From NCBI GenBank assembly GCA_036936605.1, contig JAUPFV010000001.1, positions 344,421,081-344,485,080 of the forward strand: a stretch of 64,000 nucleotides of DNA. The letters are read 5' to 3'. The DNA is from Limnanthes douglasii subsp. nivea (taxonomy: Eukaryota; Streptophyta; Magnoliopsida; Brassicales; Limnanthaceae). Shown in pieces: positions 12,872 through 25,914 of the stretch. How positions within the stretch are numbered: the first letter of the stretch is position 1; every line of letters starts with the position of its first letter. A program made the translations under genes and the position numbers. The notes below the pieces were generated by a model, which made no database searches, was not told the DNA's origin, and saw only the letters and a list, made by a program, of their open reading frames with translations.

Positions 12872-14942
12872 AACCTGTTCCAGAATACATCATCAGCAGC
12901 AGCAACAATTAATTCTGAATCAAGTAGTCCAGAGAGAGAAATAACAACTATGATTGATGGTGCGTCCCCACGCTTGTCCCGTACTTACTTGTGCTTTGCT
13001 TCATATATTTATATGATCTTGAACCAATCCAGGGGATAAAAGGGACGTCAATCTAGATATATGTGTGCCCTTACACCAAGCAGCTATGAACGGTGACTGG
13101 CAAACAGCGAAAAACATAATCGAAAAATATCCTAACGTGGTTCGCTTTGGTATTACAAAGAGATCGGAGACGGTTCTGCACATTGCAGCTGCTGCAAAAC
13201 GATCAGAATTCGTAGTGAAGCTCGTTCAACACATGAATCCAAGTGATTTGGCCTTGAAAAACAAAGATGGCAATACAGCGATTTGCTTTGCTGCTGCCTC
13301 AGGAATCGTGGAGATCGCTATGGTGATGGTGAATATGAATAGAGACCTACCCTTAGTTAGAGGACACAGAGGAATGACGCCGCTTTACATGGCAGCTTTG
13401 TTCGGACACAGGAAAATGGTGTTGTATCTTAAACAGCAGACTATGCTTGGAAGCCTGACTCGTGAGGAATCCGTGATGCTCTTTCTTGCTACCATATCAG
13501 CTGATATGTATGGTAAGATATGTCTCTCTATTCTTGAGTTGCTTTGAGAGTTACAATTAAAATTGACGATTTTCTTCTACGTACAGATGTTGCATTGGGG
13601 ATGTTGGAAAACGAGCCTCTGTTAGCCATATCCCGAGATCAAACTGGAGAAACAGCATTGCACCTTATGGCTCGAAAGGCATCTGCATTTGCAAGTAAAA
13701 GTCACCTGGGACTCCTAAAACGTTTTATCAATTCAAGTAAGTCAGTGTGCATGAAACAATTGCTCTTTGTTACAAAATTTTGGAACTGACATGGGCTATA
13801 TTGTTAGACTTTAAACAGGTGTTTGATGAAGCGCCGATGCAAACATTAGCCCATCAACTAACCGAAAATTTATGGAAATTGCTGTTAAAGGTTCCTGACA
13901 GCGAGCTTTCAGATTTCATAAGAGAGCCTACAAGACTGTTATTTGATGCGGCAGCGATAGGTAACGTTGAGTTTCTAATCATTCTAATTCGTTCATATCC
14001 TGATCTAATATGGAAAGTTGACCATAAGAATCAAAGTTTGTTTCACATCGCTGCATTGAATCGTCAAGAGAGTGTTTTTAATGTAATATATGAGCTTGGT
14101 GCGATCAAAGACCTGATTGCGTCGTACAAAGACGATCATAGAAACAGTATGCTCCATTTGGTAGCAAGTGAACCACCACAGGATAGGCTCCAAATTGTAT
14201 CAGGTGCAGCCCTTCAAATGCAAAGGGAGCTCTTATGGTTCGAGGTAAAGAAAACAAAACTCTTTATGTGTTTATCCGTATGTGGATTCTACATCTTCCT
14301 AATCGTCTTATAACGTTAAAGGCAGTGAAAAAGGTTGTTCCACCTTCGTATATCAAAATGAGGAATTGGGAGGGCAAGCTACCTCAGGACATATTTACAG
14401 AGCAGCACGTGAATTTACGAAAAGAAGGTGAGACATGGATGAAGGACACTGCAACCTCGTGTATGCTTGTGGCGACACTCATAACCACAGTGGTTTTCGC
14501 CGCTGCATTTACTGTGCCTGGCGGAAACAACAGCGAAAAAGGCACTCCTATCCTTCTAAGAGAGAAGTTGTTCACTGTTTTCTTGTTGTCGGATGCTGTA
14601 GCAATGTTCAGTGCCTCGACCTCGATAGTGATATTCTTGTCCATTCTCACTTCTCACTTTGCAGAAAGTGACTTTCTTGTGTCGTTGCCCTCGAGGCTGA
14701 TGATAGGACTCTCAACACTCTTTGTATCGATAATAACAATGGTGGTGGCTTTCAGTGCAGCGCTTTTGTTGACCTACAATCATGAGTTTTACCGGACTCC
14801 AATGCTTATAGTTTCTCTTGCTGCTGTCACCGCTCTATCTTTTGCGTGGTTGCATCGTCGTCTCTTGTTCCATACAATGCGCTCAACATATTGGTCTAGA
14901 TTCCTTTTTAATGCACGTAATCCCAGGCTGTACAAACAGTGA

Positions 14943-15267
14943 ACCTTAACCTATATTGCTGGGCCATTTTAAATGCTTGTTGACTCTTTGATGTTTTGAA
15001 TATTGGTTTCCTACTCATATATCACGACATATTGAAATTATAGTAAAAACAAGATATAAAAAGAGAACTATTATTATTGAATTACGCTGTATATGTTTTT
15101 TTTTTCATGTTTACATCGACACTATATATATGTATATTATAATGGGTGAGCTATCGTAGCTGTCACCTGCTAGTGTAGAGAATGATTAATTCTCTTTGGC
15201 CTAGGATCCTACAAAATTCCTTCCCTTTACTTCTTGTTCCAGTATCTTGTAATTTAGAATCAGGCCT
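14943..15267. other. 3' flank of the ankyrin-PGG gene
   Basis: This holds the gene's 3' UTR and downstream DNA, with an AT-rich stretch (TATATATATGTATATTATAA near 15124). Positions 14943-15140 are repeated at 52018-52239 with small indels. No coding signal is seen. Confidence 0.7.
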
Positions 15268-15360
15268 TGTGCCAAGATATTTAGGGTTAGAGGGACTGCC
15301 ATGGAAGACAACAGTTTGGATAGTGAGGAGCAGATCGACAAGACGCTATCGTTGAAGACT

Positions 15361-15688
15361 CCTCACTTAGGGTTATCTCTAAACGACAATACTTTGTGTG
15401 TTTCGGGTTAAAGGTTTGGGTGCTGGGCCAATGAGTTGTTGGGATCTATCTAAAGGCTAAGGCCTTATAAGTCTACAGCTAGTCCTATTCCTATAACCAA
15501 ACAAGTCACATTGTTAGTGTCGTGAGCTCCTCACTTAGGATTATCCCTAAACAACAATACTTTTTGTGTTTCGGTTTAAAGGTTTGTGTGCTAGGCCAAT
15601 GAGTTGCTGGACTCTATCTAAAGGCTAACGCTTTATAAATCTACAGCTAGTCCTATTCCTATAACCAAACAAGTCACCTTGTTAGTGA
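15361..15688 (+). repeat. 168-bp tandem duplication inside the Copia-A2 5' LTR
   Basis: Two units, 15361-15528 and 15529-15688, both start CCTCACTTAGG and contain CTAGTCCTATTCCTATAACC. The 3' LTR has a single unit (from about 18930), so LTR lengths differ (568 versus 396 bp). The duplication arose after insertion, or the 3' LTR lost one unit. Confidence 0.85.
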
Positions 15689-15863
15689 TGAAACTATTAT
15701 AACAAACCAAGGAATATTCTTGAATTAGTTAGTTACAATGTAGTATTTGTGTACACTAAATCATATTGTAATTGTGATTAGATTGAAAATCTAAAATACA
15801 AACATCTAGCTCTCTCTCCCTTCTCTTAATTCTACTTGGCATCAGAACCATTCTGAGCCGCCA

Positions 15864-18840
15864 ATGGCAAACTCTAGTGATACTTCCTCATTCTCTTCAA
15901 ATTCGGTAGGTTCTATCTTCCCAAACAACTCCCCAATAACTCCAAAGAACCTGCAGCTGCACTCAATCAACAATATTAATAGCATTAAACTTCATAGAAA
16001 CAATTACCTTTCGTGGAAGACAGTAGTGTTACCTATATTTAAAGGTAACAAACTATGAGGATTTATCACAGGGGATAAACTTTGTCTTCCTGGGTTTACT
16101 ACTCACAATGAAGGACATGTATCTGATAATTCGGAGTATGAAGAATGGGTAGCCAAAGATCAGTTACTGCTTGGCTGGCTGTACTCCACCATGAGCCCTG
16201 ACATAGCAGCTCAATTGATGGGGGGAAAGACTTCTAAAAGTCCGTGGGAAACAGCTGGCAGATTATCTGGCTCACAAACTAGAGCTAGAATCACATACTA
16301 TAAGGCAGAGTTCAAGAGAACTCGCAAAGGGATGGCTAGAGATGGTCTCCACAGGATGGATCCCTTTTTTAATTCTCAATCTCTAAGTTCATTTTTCTAA
16401 TGTTGTTTCAAATTTTTCTAATGTTCTACCTAGTAGTCTGTATGTGGCTCTTAAAGATGGATGTCATAGGAAGCTTAGCCATCCATCTCAAAATGTTCTA
16501 GGTACTGTTCTCAAGTCTTGTAATTTTCAGTCTGTTTTAAGAAATGATATCAACTTTTGTGAGGTTTTTCAATTAGGAAAGTCTCCTAGTATTTTTTACT
16601 CTTATTCTAATTCTCATGCAAGGAATGTTCTTGACCTTATTCACACTAATGTTTGGGGTCCTGCACCTATTCAGTGTACTGGGGCCTTAAGTATTATGTT
16701 CTGCTTCTTGATGGTTTTTCTAGATACACTTGGGTGTATCCCATCCGGGATAAGGTTAAGTTCTTGAAACATTTAAAACCTTTAAAGATCTTGTTGAAAC
16801 ACAGTTTGAAAGGAAAATTAAGGTTATCCATAATGTTTGGGAGGGGGAGAGTTCAGGCCATTGGCTTCCCTAGCTAAAGAATATGGGTTATTGTTAAGAA
16901 GGTCCTGCCCTTATACCTCAGCCCAGAATGGTAGGGCTGAGAGAAACTAGTGTCTACCTTATAAACAGACTCCCTACCCCTGTTTTACAAAACAAATCTC
17001 TCTTTGAAGTCATCTTCCACAAAGTACGTAACTATCAAGCTGTAAAGACTTTTGGCTGCTCTTATTTTCCTTGCTTAAAGCCCTACCAAACTCACAAATT
17101 TCAGTTCCATTCTCTAAAATATATCTTTTTGGGCTATATTTCTAATCATAAGGGCTACAAGTTGCTTAGTACTACTGACAGAATCTATATCTCTCGAAAT
17201 GTTGTTTTCAATGAGAATGAGTTTTCCTTTTTATCAGGTTTTCTTAAGTCTCTACAACATGAACAACCTTGTCCTCAGTCTGTCAATCTTTGGTTGCCTA
17301 ATCTTCCTACTAGTGTTGTGTCTAATGAAGTCTCAAGTCTTGCAGATTCTATCTCTGGTGCTCGAGTTGAACAACACAGTCTTCAGTGTCCTCCTCCCTT
17401 GCAACAACAGAGTTCTAAACCTAGCTCTCCCACACTTGATCTCAATCCTATATTTTCTAACCAACAACATCCACACCACACAGTCACAGTTCCAGACCAC
17501 ACAATCACTACCAATCAGTTTAATTAACAACCTAGCATTACACCTAATACTCAATCACAATCAAGCAGTTTAATCAACAACTTAGTATTGTTGTCTCTAA
17601 AAATTAGGCGGTTAGACAACTTGATATTAACAACGCATTTCTCAATGGAGTTTTACAAGAGACTGTTTACATGAAACAACCTCAGGGTTTTGAGGATGCT
17701 AAAAATCCTATTCACGTGTGTCAATTGCATAAGGCCCTTTATGTCTTGAACCAGGCTCCTCGAGACTGGTATTCTAAGCTTGAGAGATAATCTTATTAGC
17801 TGGGGGTTTCAGGATTCAAAGGCAAATTGTTCTCTATTTTATTTGATCTCTCAGACTACTATTCTACGGATATTGGTCTACGTCGATGATATTTTAGTAA
17901 CAGGGAATAACGACACATGCCTCACACAGTTCATCCATAGTCCCAATGCAACTTTTTCTGTTAAGAACATGGGGCCACTCCATTTATTCCTAGGAATAGA
18001 AGTTCATCGTAACCTGACTGATATGTATTTAATACAACAGAAGTACATTGAGAACTTACTTGTTTGCTAAGGGCTTGCACTATCCAAATCTTGTCCTACT
18101 CCGATTATTGTTGGTACTCATCTATTTATCCATGATGGTACTCCACTTCCTTCACCTACACATTACAGAAGCTTGTTAGGTGCTTTGCAATATTTCACTC
18201 ATACTAGACCCGATATTGCATACGCTGTAAATAAACTCAGTCAGTTTCAGCAAAATGATACGAATGTACACTGGCAATGTCTTAAACGAGTGGTCAGATA
18301 CTTATCTGGGTCTCTATGGCTAGGATTACACATTAAGCCTTGTTATTGTCTTCAACTTCACGGCTACTCAGATGCAGATTGGGCTTCTTTGTGTGATGAT
18401 TCGTTGAAACATTGGTGCCTATTGTGTTTTTCTTAGCGAAACCCTAATTTCTTGGTCGTCCAAGAAACAAAATGTGGTTTCATGATCTTCTATCAAATCT
18501 GAATATAGAGCTCTCACTAATTTATCTTCGGAGTTGATTTGGCTTTGATATTTACTCACTGAATTGCAGATTCCCCTGATACCACCATCTGTCATGTGGT
18601 GCAACAACTTGGGGGCCAACTCTTTGGCTTCCAATCCGGTGTTCCTTGCCCACACGAAACACATTGAACTTGATGTTCACTTTATTCGTGATCAACTTCT
18701 CGAAGGATTAGTGCGGATCCGTTATGTCCCATCTCAAGACCAAATTGATGATTCTCTCACTAAAGCCTTGTCTTCATCACAATTCCTTTATCTTCGAGAC
18801 AAACTTGGGATCTTGGACTCATCGTTGCGTTCGCGGGGGA
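15864..18840 (+). pseudogene. Copia-A2 gag-pol remnant
   Basis: Gag pieces (15864-16058 and 16191-16340) break at stops. A deletion near 16340-16440 then removes the rest of gag, the zinc knuckle and the protease. Integrase resumes at 16444 (RKLSHPSQNV, HTNVWGPAP) with frameshifts. RT carries VYVDDILVTG (~17880). RNase H runs from 18173 to about 18800 (LSQFQ, GYSDADWAS). A second deletion lies between the post-integrase region (17527) and RT (17600). It cannot encode a working polyprotein. Confidence 0.85.
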
Positions 18841-19236
18841 TGTCAAGTTATCTAGGGTTAGAGAGGCTGACATTGAAGATAGCAGTTTGGATGGTGAGGA
18901 GCAGATCAAAAAGACATTGTCTTGAGATCCTCACTTAGGGTTATACCTAAACGACAATGTTTTATGTATTTTGGGTTAAAGGTTTGTGTGTTGGGCCAAT
19001 GAGTTGTTGGACTCTATCTAAAGGCTAAGGCCTTATAAGTCTACAACTAGTCCTATTTCTATAAGCAAACAAGTCTTCTTAGTGATGAAGTTTTTATAAC
19101 AAACCAAGAAATATTCTTGAATTAATTAGTTACAATATAGTATTTGTGTATAAAACATTGAATCATATTGTAATTGTAAATAGATTGAAAATCTGAAATA
19201 CAAACATCTAGCTCTCTCCATTCTCTAAATTCTACT

Positions 19237-19560
19237 CCTCGACATAAGGAGTGGCTACGCTGATACTCGCGTCCGAACCAAAAAGATGAGTATCATTATC
19301 TTTACCGTGACGTTAGAGTTAGCAATTGAAGTCTTTAATTTGGTCAAAACTCTAAATTGATTTGTTCCCAAATCTCTACCATTCTTGTTTCATCTTTTTA
19401 AGCTATTTCTTTTTTATTCAAGCATCGTGTCAATATCCTTCTCAAAACGAAGGGGTTGTTTCATCTTTTTAAGTTATTTCTTTTTTATTTAACCTTCGTG
19501 TTATTCTTTATATGAGTATCCCTCTACAAATGAAGGGGCGATTACTGAAAACTAAGTTTG
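19237..19560. repeat. spacer with a 71-bp tandem duplication
   Basis: Units start at 19385 and 19456 (TTGTTTCATCTTTTTAAG) and differ at several positions. No coding signal is seen in the rest of the spacer. Confidence 0.7.
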
Positions 19561-20784
19561 TCTTGAAGAATGACAAAACAAAACTCAAAAAATGGATTGG
19601 TCAGTGAATCAGTAGTTTGGTCGTGAGATGGAACGAATCAGATGTCGAGACAGCCTTGCAATACCTGTTTGCGAATGAATTAAATATCAATCCCAATGTG
19701 TTTGGTACCAACTTGAAAAACTGGGTTGGAGGTAATAGAGGTAACTAGATAACTAGAGTATGAGAAAGAGGAAATTTTTTATCTGAGTTAGCAGAGATTC
19801 TGCCATATTGGTTCATTAGCAAGATGGGCTAGCGCTCGATATTTTAACCGAGTGTTGGAGCGAGCCACCACTTGTTGTTTCTTGGACGACCAACTGAATA
19901 GAGAGTTCCCAAAACATACACAGTAGCCTCCACTGGAGCGTCTGTCATCAGAAGAAGTTTCCAAGTCAGCGTCAGAGGATATAGAAAGATGCACATCAAG
20001 GCTTGGTTTAATGTGAAGACCAAGATTTCGAGTACGAGATAAATAGTGTAAAGTTATTTTATACATGTTGACAGTATAGAGTCGTAGGTGTCTGTTGGAA
20101 CTAGCTAAGCGTCTTTACCAAGAAAGCTATGTATGGCCTGGTGTGTAATATGTATTAATAGGATCTTAACACACTTTATATTATGTAGGATTCTCGAGTG
20201 GCTCACCGTCGTGGATTGACAAAGGCTGACCAATATTCATCCGAGTTCCACAAGGTTTAATGGTGGACAACGCTTCATGTAAACTTAAGTCTTCGATATA
20301 TTTTTTTGCGTTAGATAAAAGCCAGTAGACTCTCACTATACTTATATACCCAAGAAGAAGTGAATGTGGACCATGTCTTTCAACAAAAAAATGACATTTA
20401 GACTTTGAATGAAATTATGTAGATGTTTTGTGTTATTTCTAATGATGATGATGCCATCTATGTAAACTATTGTCAGTTGACAGAGTTTGAGTTTTAAAAG
20501 AACATAGAAGAGTTTGGCCTGAAATTTAGGAATTTCGATTGAGTTAGGATCTATGTAAGCTTGTCATACTAAGCCTTTGGGGCCTGTTTTAAACAATACA
20601 CATCCTTGTTCAATTTATAAATGTGAGAGGGATTGGTATGGTCAATGAAGACCTTTGGTTGGGTAATGTACACAAATCTCAACTAGATCTTCATTTAAAA
20701 AAGAGTTGTTAAATTAACTAACATCTCATCATTGAATAATTGCAATTGCCAGGAACATTCTAATTGTATAAGCCTCTTTATAAC
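19560..20784 (-). mobile_element. copia scrap: RNase H and RT remnants (minus)
   Basis: The minus frame 20066-19788 reads LSRTRNLGLHIKP, SSDADLETSSDDRRSSGGYCV and LFSWSSKKQQVVARS, the copia RNase H signature. Upstream, 20070-20690, are heavily mutated RT words. No LTRs are visible. It is a relic cut on its right by an LTR fragment (20785). Confidence 0.7.
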
Positions 20785-20945
20785 TAATAAGGAAATAAAA
20801 TATTTGGGATCAAAATGTAAATGAATAAAGCCTTTTATGATAAATTGTAAAGTTGTAGGAGAGATTTAAAGCTGTGTATATAGATAAATGTCTAACATTC
20901 AATTAGTCCTTTTGTGTAACCACTTCTGTTATATCTATTATATCT
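20785..20945 (+). repeat. Tat LTR fragment, inverted relative to its neighbour
   Basis: It reads like the reverse complement of 24270-24446 with few changes (AAATTGTAAAGTTGTAGGAG is shared). It begins TAATAAGGAAAT and stops in CTGTTATATCT. It abuts the minus-strand Tat pol at 20946, so the two LTR pieces face each other across 3.3 kb. Confidence 0.8.
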
Positions 20946-23900
20946 GGACATCAAGTACTTTTTTCTGTGAGAGAAAAGTTCTTGCCAAAGCCAAAACTAA
21001 TTTTTTAAGCTTAAAGTATCTTTTTTGTCCTGCTACCAGACTCTTATTGACATAATACACCGGCTTTGAAATTCCCAAATCTTCACTTATCTACACAACA
21101 CTTACTACAAAATTTGATACTACAATATACAAAGAGAGTTGTTCTCCAATTCGAGGCTTGGACAGTATTTCTAATGATGACAATAATTCATTAGTGCTTG
21201 AAAATGTTTCTTCATAATCCAAGGTCCACTCATATTCGTTTGCTCTTTGTAACACTTGAAAGATAAGGAAACATTTATGAGAAAATCTAGAAATGAATTT
21301 GTTAAGAGCTTCTAACCTTCTTGCTAAAATTTGTATTTCTTTGATAGTTCGAGGGGATGTCATTGATACCAAAGCTTTTAGTTGTTCTGGGTCAGCTTCT
21401 ATTCCCTATTAACTGATAACATAACCCAAAAACTTTCATAATCAAACTTCAAAGGTACACTTCTAATGGTTCAACTTTAGCCTAATTGCCCTCAAATTCA
21501 AATTTATCTCCACCGAATATTTCAAGTGTGCATCATGTGCTAAGCTCTTAACCACCATGTCATCATATATACCTCATATTATTTCAATATGAGAAGCAAA
21601 GGCTTCATACATTAATCTCTCATATGTTGCTCTAGCATTCTTTAACCCAAAGGCCATAACCCTATAACAATGCAAGCCTCAATCCATGATGAAGGTGGTA
21701 CTCTCTTGATCCTTTGGATCCATTTGAATTTGATTATACCTTGCAAATGCATCCATAAAGGTCAAAATTTTATTTCCCAAGTGGAATTAATCAATTGGTT
21801 TATTCGAAGAACGGGGAATGGATTTAATACAAGCTCGATTCAGATCTGTAAAGTCGACGCACATTCTCCATTTCCCATTCTTATTTTTAACCACCATTGA
21901 GTTTGCTATCCATAAAGGATATTGTGACTCCCTTATATGCGCGAACTTTGATAAACGATCCACCTCAGAAACAATTGTTTCTGCTTTCTCAAAAGAAAAA
22001 GCACGCCTTGTTTGTATAATAGCCTTGACATTTGGATTAATTACTGGGCTATGACATATCACTTTGACTAGAACTTCTACCATATTTTCTATTTTCCAAG
22101 AGAAAACATCCAAATTATAAAATAAAAACTGCAATAGTTGCCGTCAAGGTTCCTATTCGAAGTACTTTTCCATCATCAAAGGAATATTCCTCTATATTTT
22201 CACTTACTATTAAAGAACCCGGGATTTCCCTCGCACCGTCAACCCTCTACTCAATATCCGAGATCAACCCCCTTAGTTGCTATTCATCCTATCTATCACC
22301 ACTGTTTGACCCTTGAATTCGAAGAACTGTGGTATAACACTCTCTAGCAACCTTCTGATCACCTAGGACAACCCCTATGTGATCTCCGATGAGATACTTA
22401 AATCATTGGTGAATTGTTGACACAACTTATACATATTTGACATCCAAGATCTTCCAGAACTGGCATTGTAACTTGTTGGATAATCCACCATCATGAAAAA
22501 TCACCTCAAACCTTGTTTTTTAATGGTCTATTTCCCAAATTCACCTCTCCATCAAATTCCCCAATTACTTGTGTCGTTACTCTTGTAAACTCAATGATTC
22601 TACGCTCTGATTGGAAAATCTGAGAAGGATTACGCATTCTATCATAATTTGACTTTAAAAGAACATTTGCAGAGGTCCATGTATCTATTAGTACATGTCG
22701 TATTTCAACTTCAACTATCTGTGCTCTAATAACCATTGCATCTCCATGAGGACATGTAGTGCCTCTCAGATCATCTTCATCAGTGCCTCTCAGATCATCT
22801 TCATCGAAAAGAATAAAGGGAACAACTCTCTTATCATATAGATGAGTAGACATCCCTCATTATAGTTCCAACCATTCTTCAAACTCTAGTTGATTCTTCC
22901 ACCTTAATATGATCATTCACCTGACCCATAAGTGCCCTAAAAATAAAAGCTCTTCGCTTTGTTGTTTCATTTGCTAGATCTCTTGGTAACAATATTTTTT
23001 GAAATGCTGTCATTGCAACTAACTCCTCACAATTAGCCAAACCAGCCTTGGTTAACACACACTGCTTAGTATAGTCCTTCTATTTCCTTCTACTGCTTAC
23101 TAAGATTGAATTATCGTATCTCCATTCTCCTGCATCTCTTCGCTTCCCACAAATTATCTTTGGAAAGATGTATAAAAATCCCTGAAATTGGAAATAGACC
23201 CCCTCACAACTCTATTGTACCACTTTAAAGTTGTTCCTTTGAACGTTTGAGAGAAAGACCTACACACCAACCTATCATTGTCCTTAAAATTCATCATGTA
23301 ATTTTTAAATAGTTTGATGTGGTCATCAGGGGCTTGAATCCCATCGAGTTTCAACCTTTGAAATATCAAACCGATTCGGAATAGAGATAGATCTAATCTC
23401 AGTTGTCAAAGGAGAATTTATCTAGTCAACTCCGTGAACATATTGATTGTCATTCCTATCTCCCATCACATCATATAAATTCTAATCGTCCACCACATTG
23501 TACTGATTCAACGTGTTCTATTCACACCATTCAGCTTCTCTCAAGCATCGTGGTATACTTTTTTTTAACTTTGTATTCATTTTGTGATTTTTGAGGTCGA
23601 TCTTTTTCTGCTTTCAAAGATCCTCGACACCTTTTAAACTAAGATCCTGAACTTTCTATTTACTCGTCACTGGACGTAATGTACCTTTGTTTGTCTTTTT
23701 TCTCATTTCATGAAGTGTGACACTCTTTAGAAGATTCAAAATACGTTTTTTCTACTCAGTTCAAACCTGTCGAGCTGTGCAAGATCGATAAGACTGATCG
23801 TTAATGTTATTTTTGTCATCCAACTTTCTCAACTCTGATTTCAGCCTAACTGATTGAATTTCGTGTTCTCTCTGGTCATACTTCTCATTCATAGCTGTAA

Positions 23901-24446
23901 TTTTGTCTAGTAGTTGATTCTTTTACATTTGAATGTCTGACTGAGTTTGCCGAACTAGAATAGATTCCTCATGCTTATTATCGCCTCCTTGAAAATCTGG
24001 TTTTAATGTTTCAACATATGCTCGAACTAATGGTTCACTTTCGTTTCTTTGATTCATTGTTGATTGAAGCAAGTACAAGAAAAAGCAATCGAAAGGGAAC
24101 AATCTAGGCACCCTAGCGGAGTCGCCAAGTTGGTAAGGATTTTATCCAGTTTGTAAGGTAAAATTAGAGAGAAGTAAAAGATTTAGAGAGAAGTAGTTTC
24201 TAGTAAGAGAAAGACAAGATGTGAAAGTAGCTTTATCATAAAAGTATCAAACCTTTTTCAATTCAGCTTTGGCCTTTATATATAGGCGCAAGCCAGATAT
24301 AACAGAAGTGGTTACACAAAGGGACTAAGTGCCTGTTAGTCCTTTATCTATATACAAAGCTTTAAATCTCTCCTACAACTTTACAATTTATCATACAAGG
24401 TTTTATTCATTTGCATTTTGATCCCTAATATTTTATTTTCTTATCA
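20946..24446 (-). mobile_element. minus-strand Tat-like Ty3 element, 3' truncated
   Basis: Read on minus: 5' LTR 24446-24131 (TGATAAGAAAATAAAAT to CTTACCA), a primer-binding region (TTGGCGACTCCGCTAGGG) just after it, gag remnants (24111-23154), protease (22853-22506), a TAG codon at 22282-22280, RT (22134-21787) and RT/RNase H (21372-20946). It stops abruptly in the first RNase H. aRNase H, integrase, antisense gene and 3' LTR are missing. Frames are broken throughout. An 8-residue in-frame duplication (DEDDLRGT, near 22760-22807) sits in the protease part. Confidence 0.85.
24131..24446 (-). repeat. 5' LTR of the minus-strand Tat element
   Basis: It is 316 bp, TG...CA on the minus strand, with a TATATATAGGC-type TATA region near 24280. 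A related LTR lies at 41450-41690 and an inverted fragment at 20785-20945. Confidence 0.8.
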
Positions 24447-25914
24447 ATGGAAAGTATTGAGCAAATACATTTGGATCGGATTTATCGGCTAAACACACAA
24501 TACATTTTACAATAAAAGATTAAGCATGTAAATCTTCTGTTGATCATGCAGGTAATAGTAATTTGGATATTTTGGCAAATATATTTGGAATTTTGTTAAT
24601 CAGAATCCAATGGTGAACCAGTTTGGTTATCCACGAAAAATACGAGTCATGATACCCAAATAATATGTGATTAATGGAGGCTTAGTAAGAAGAGGCTTCT
24701 GTGGGGTTAGTCAAACCATCATCTATACCTTCAGAAAAATCCCACAAATGACTATTTAATTAGATTCTTTAAACACTAATAAGCTATAGTAGATATAGTA
24801 GTGGCAAAGGACAAAGAAGACACTAAATCTAAAATCCCAGACGATGCAACCAATTTGGTATAGCTAGTTCTGTAAGTACATGGATTTTGGAGCATGAGGC
24901 CTTAAATAATGTTTGTATTTTAGCGATTTTATTCGGTATTATTTGTAAAAGTTCAAACATAGAATGTAGTTAGAAGCTGCATATTGGAGGCTTTTGTGAC
25001 TTATTTAGAAAGTTTGTATCAAATTATTTTACTATAGATTTTAGTAAAGAAGTGTTCTTATTTTGTTATCTTTTCTCAAACTATAGTAGAATAATGTCAA
25101 TTTGATTTTCTACTTCAATCCAACTCAAATTTTTTGCCGAAATCGTTTTCCCAATTAGCATCTTGTATGTGTAATACAATTTGACTACTAAAACTACCAA
25201 GATTGTACAAAAATAAATATCTCAAAATATCAACTTGCTAACAGTACTAATTTTGATCTAAATAAAACGTGTTCTTCAATTATATATGATTTTGCTAGTA
25301 TAATCTTCCTGAGATAGCTGCAGCTAGAGTTATTGTGAAATTGGTATATCTCGTAAGCGAAGAATCCATTTGTTCAACCAAATATTGTCGCATTTCCTGC
25401 GAATTGAATCTGGTTGTTGAATTTGTCAGATCATTGTTTCGCCTAGAGTTCCCGCTTTATATGAAAACATTGTTGTTTGGCCTATGTATAATTGGAAACA
25501 ACCTTGTAGATGAGATGAGAAATAAATAAATTTAAAGTAATAGAACACTGTTATTGATCTGTTTAACAATACTATATAAATGCTAGCAATCTGTTTAATA
25601 GTAAATATATACATGTAACAAATTTGTCTTATTACTAAGTGATAAAGTGAAGTAGAATATCCACATAAAAAACCAAATCTACCAACAAGTAAGATGAAGT
25701 TTAATGACATCAATATGAACGTCCATTTGACGGCGTAAGAGGTCAACATTGGAAAGACTTGATGGATAAATATTAGAATATTGAGCTACAAAGCGATGTG
25801 AAAATGTTTGTCAATCTATTAGTGGCAAGTCACTTATAATATCATTTAACAATAAACGAGTTTTAACATCAACATTAGTGGAAGGGGCATGTAAATATAT
25901 TTTTCAGTTAATAG
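24447..25914. other. AT-rich stretch without recognised genes
   Basis: Short open frames here (for example 25335-25529 and 25749-25426) have no motif, start context or homologue in the window. I see no RNA gene or clear transposon end. Confidence 0.5.

Larger units (their letters stand above)
7504..14942 (+). pseudogene. ankyrin-repeat PGG-domain membrane protein gene, split by a copia insertion
   Basis: This is the host gene of the window, related to the plant ITN1/ACD6-like ankyrin-PGG family; those proteins act at membranes in stress and defence signalling. Exon 1 starts at ATG 7504 and is interrupted after 7606; it resumes at 12877 in the same frame once one AACCT copy is discounted. Likely further exons are 13033-13512, 13587-13736, 13819-14244 and 14322-14942, all with GT-AG borders. 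Ankyrin repeats include VPLHQAAMNGDW, ETVLHIAAAAKRSEF and MTPLYMAALFGH. A second repeat block lies in exon 4. The last exon carries the PGG domain (AAAFTVPGG) and about four hydrophobic segments. Apart from the insertion I see no stop or frameshift. Transcription starting inside the element could still give an N-terminally shortened protein. Exon borders are read by eye. Confidence 0.85.
15268..19236 (+). mobile_element. Copia-A2, older defective relative of Copia-A
   Basis: The 5' LTR (15268-15835) starts TGTGCCAAGATATTTAGGG; the 3' LTR (18841-19236) starts TGTCAAGTTATCTAGGG. Both end TTCTACT. The primer-binding site TGGCATCAGAACC follows at 15836. The LTRs differ at many positions and the 5' one carries an internal duplication. 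No matching target duplication is visible. The gag N-terminus (MANSSDTSS) and protein order match Copia-A, so the two belong to one family, with this copy much older. Confidence 0.9.

Noticed and set aside
24447..25914. Hidden tRNA or other RNA gene in the gene-free stretch
   Set aside because: No cloverleaf with TTCGAATC-type arm and matching stem was found by eye; a tRNAscan run would settle it.
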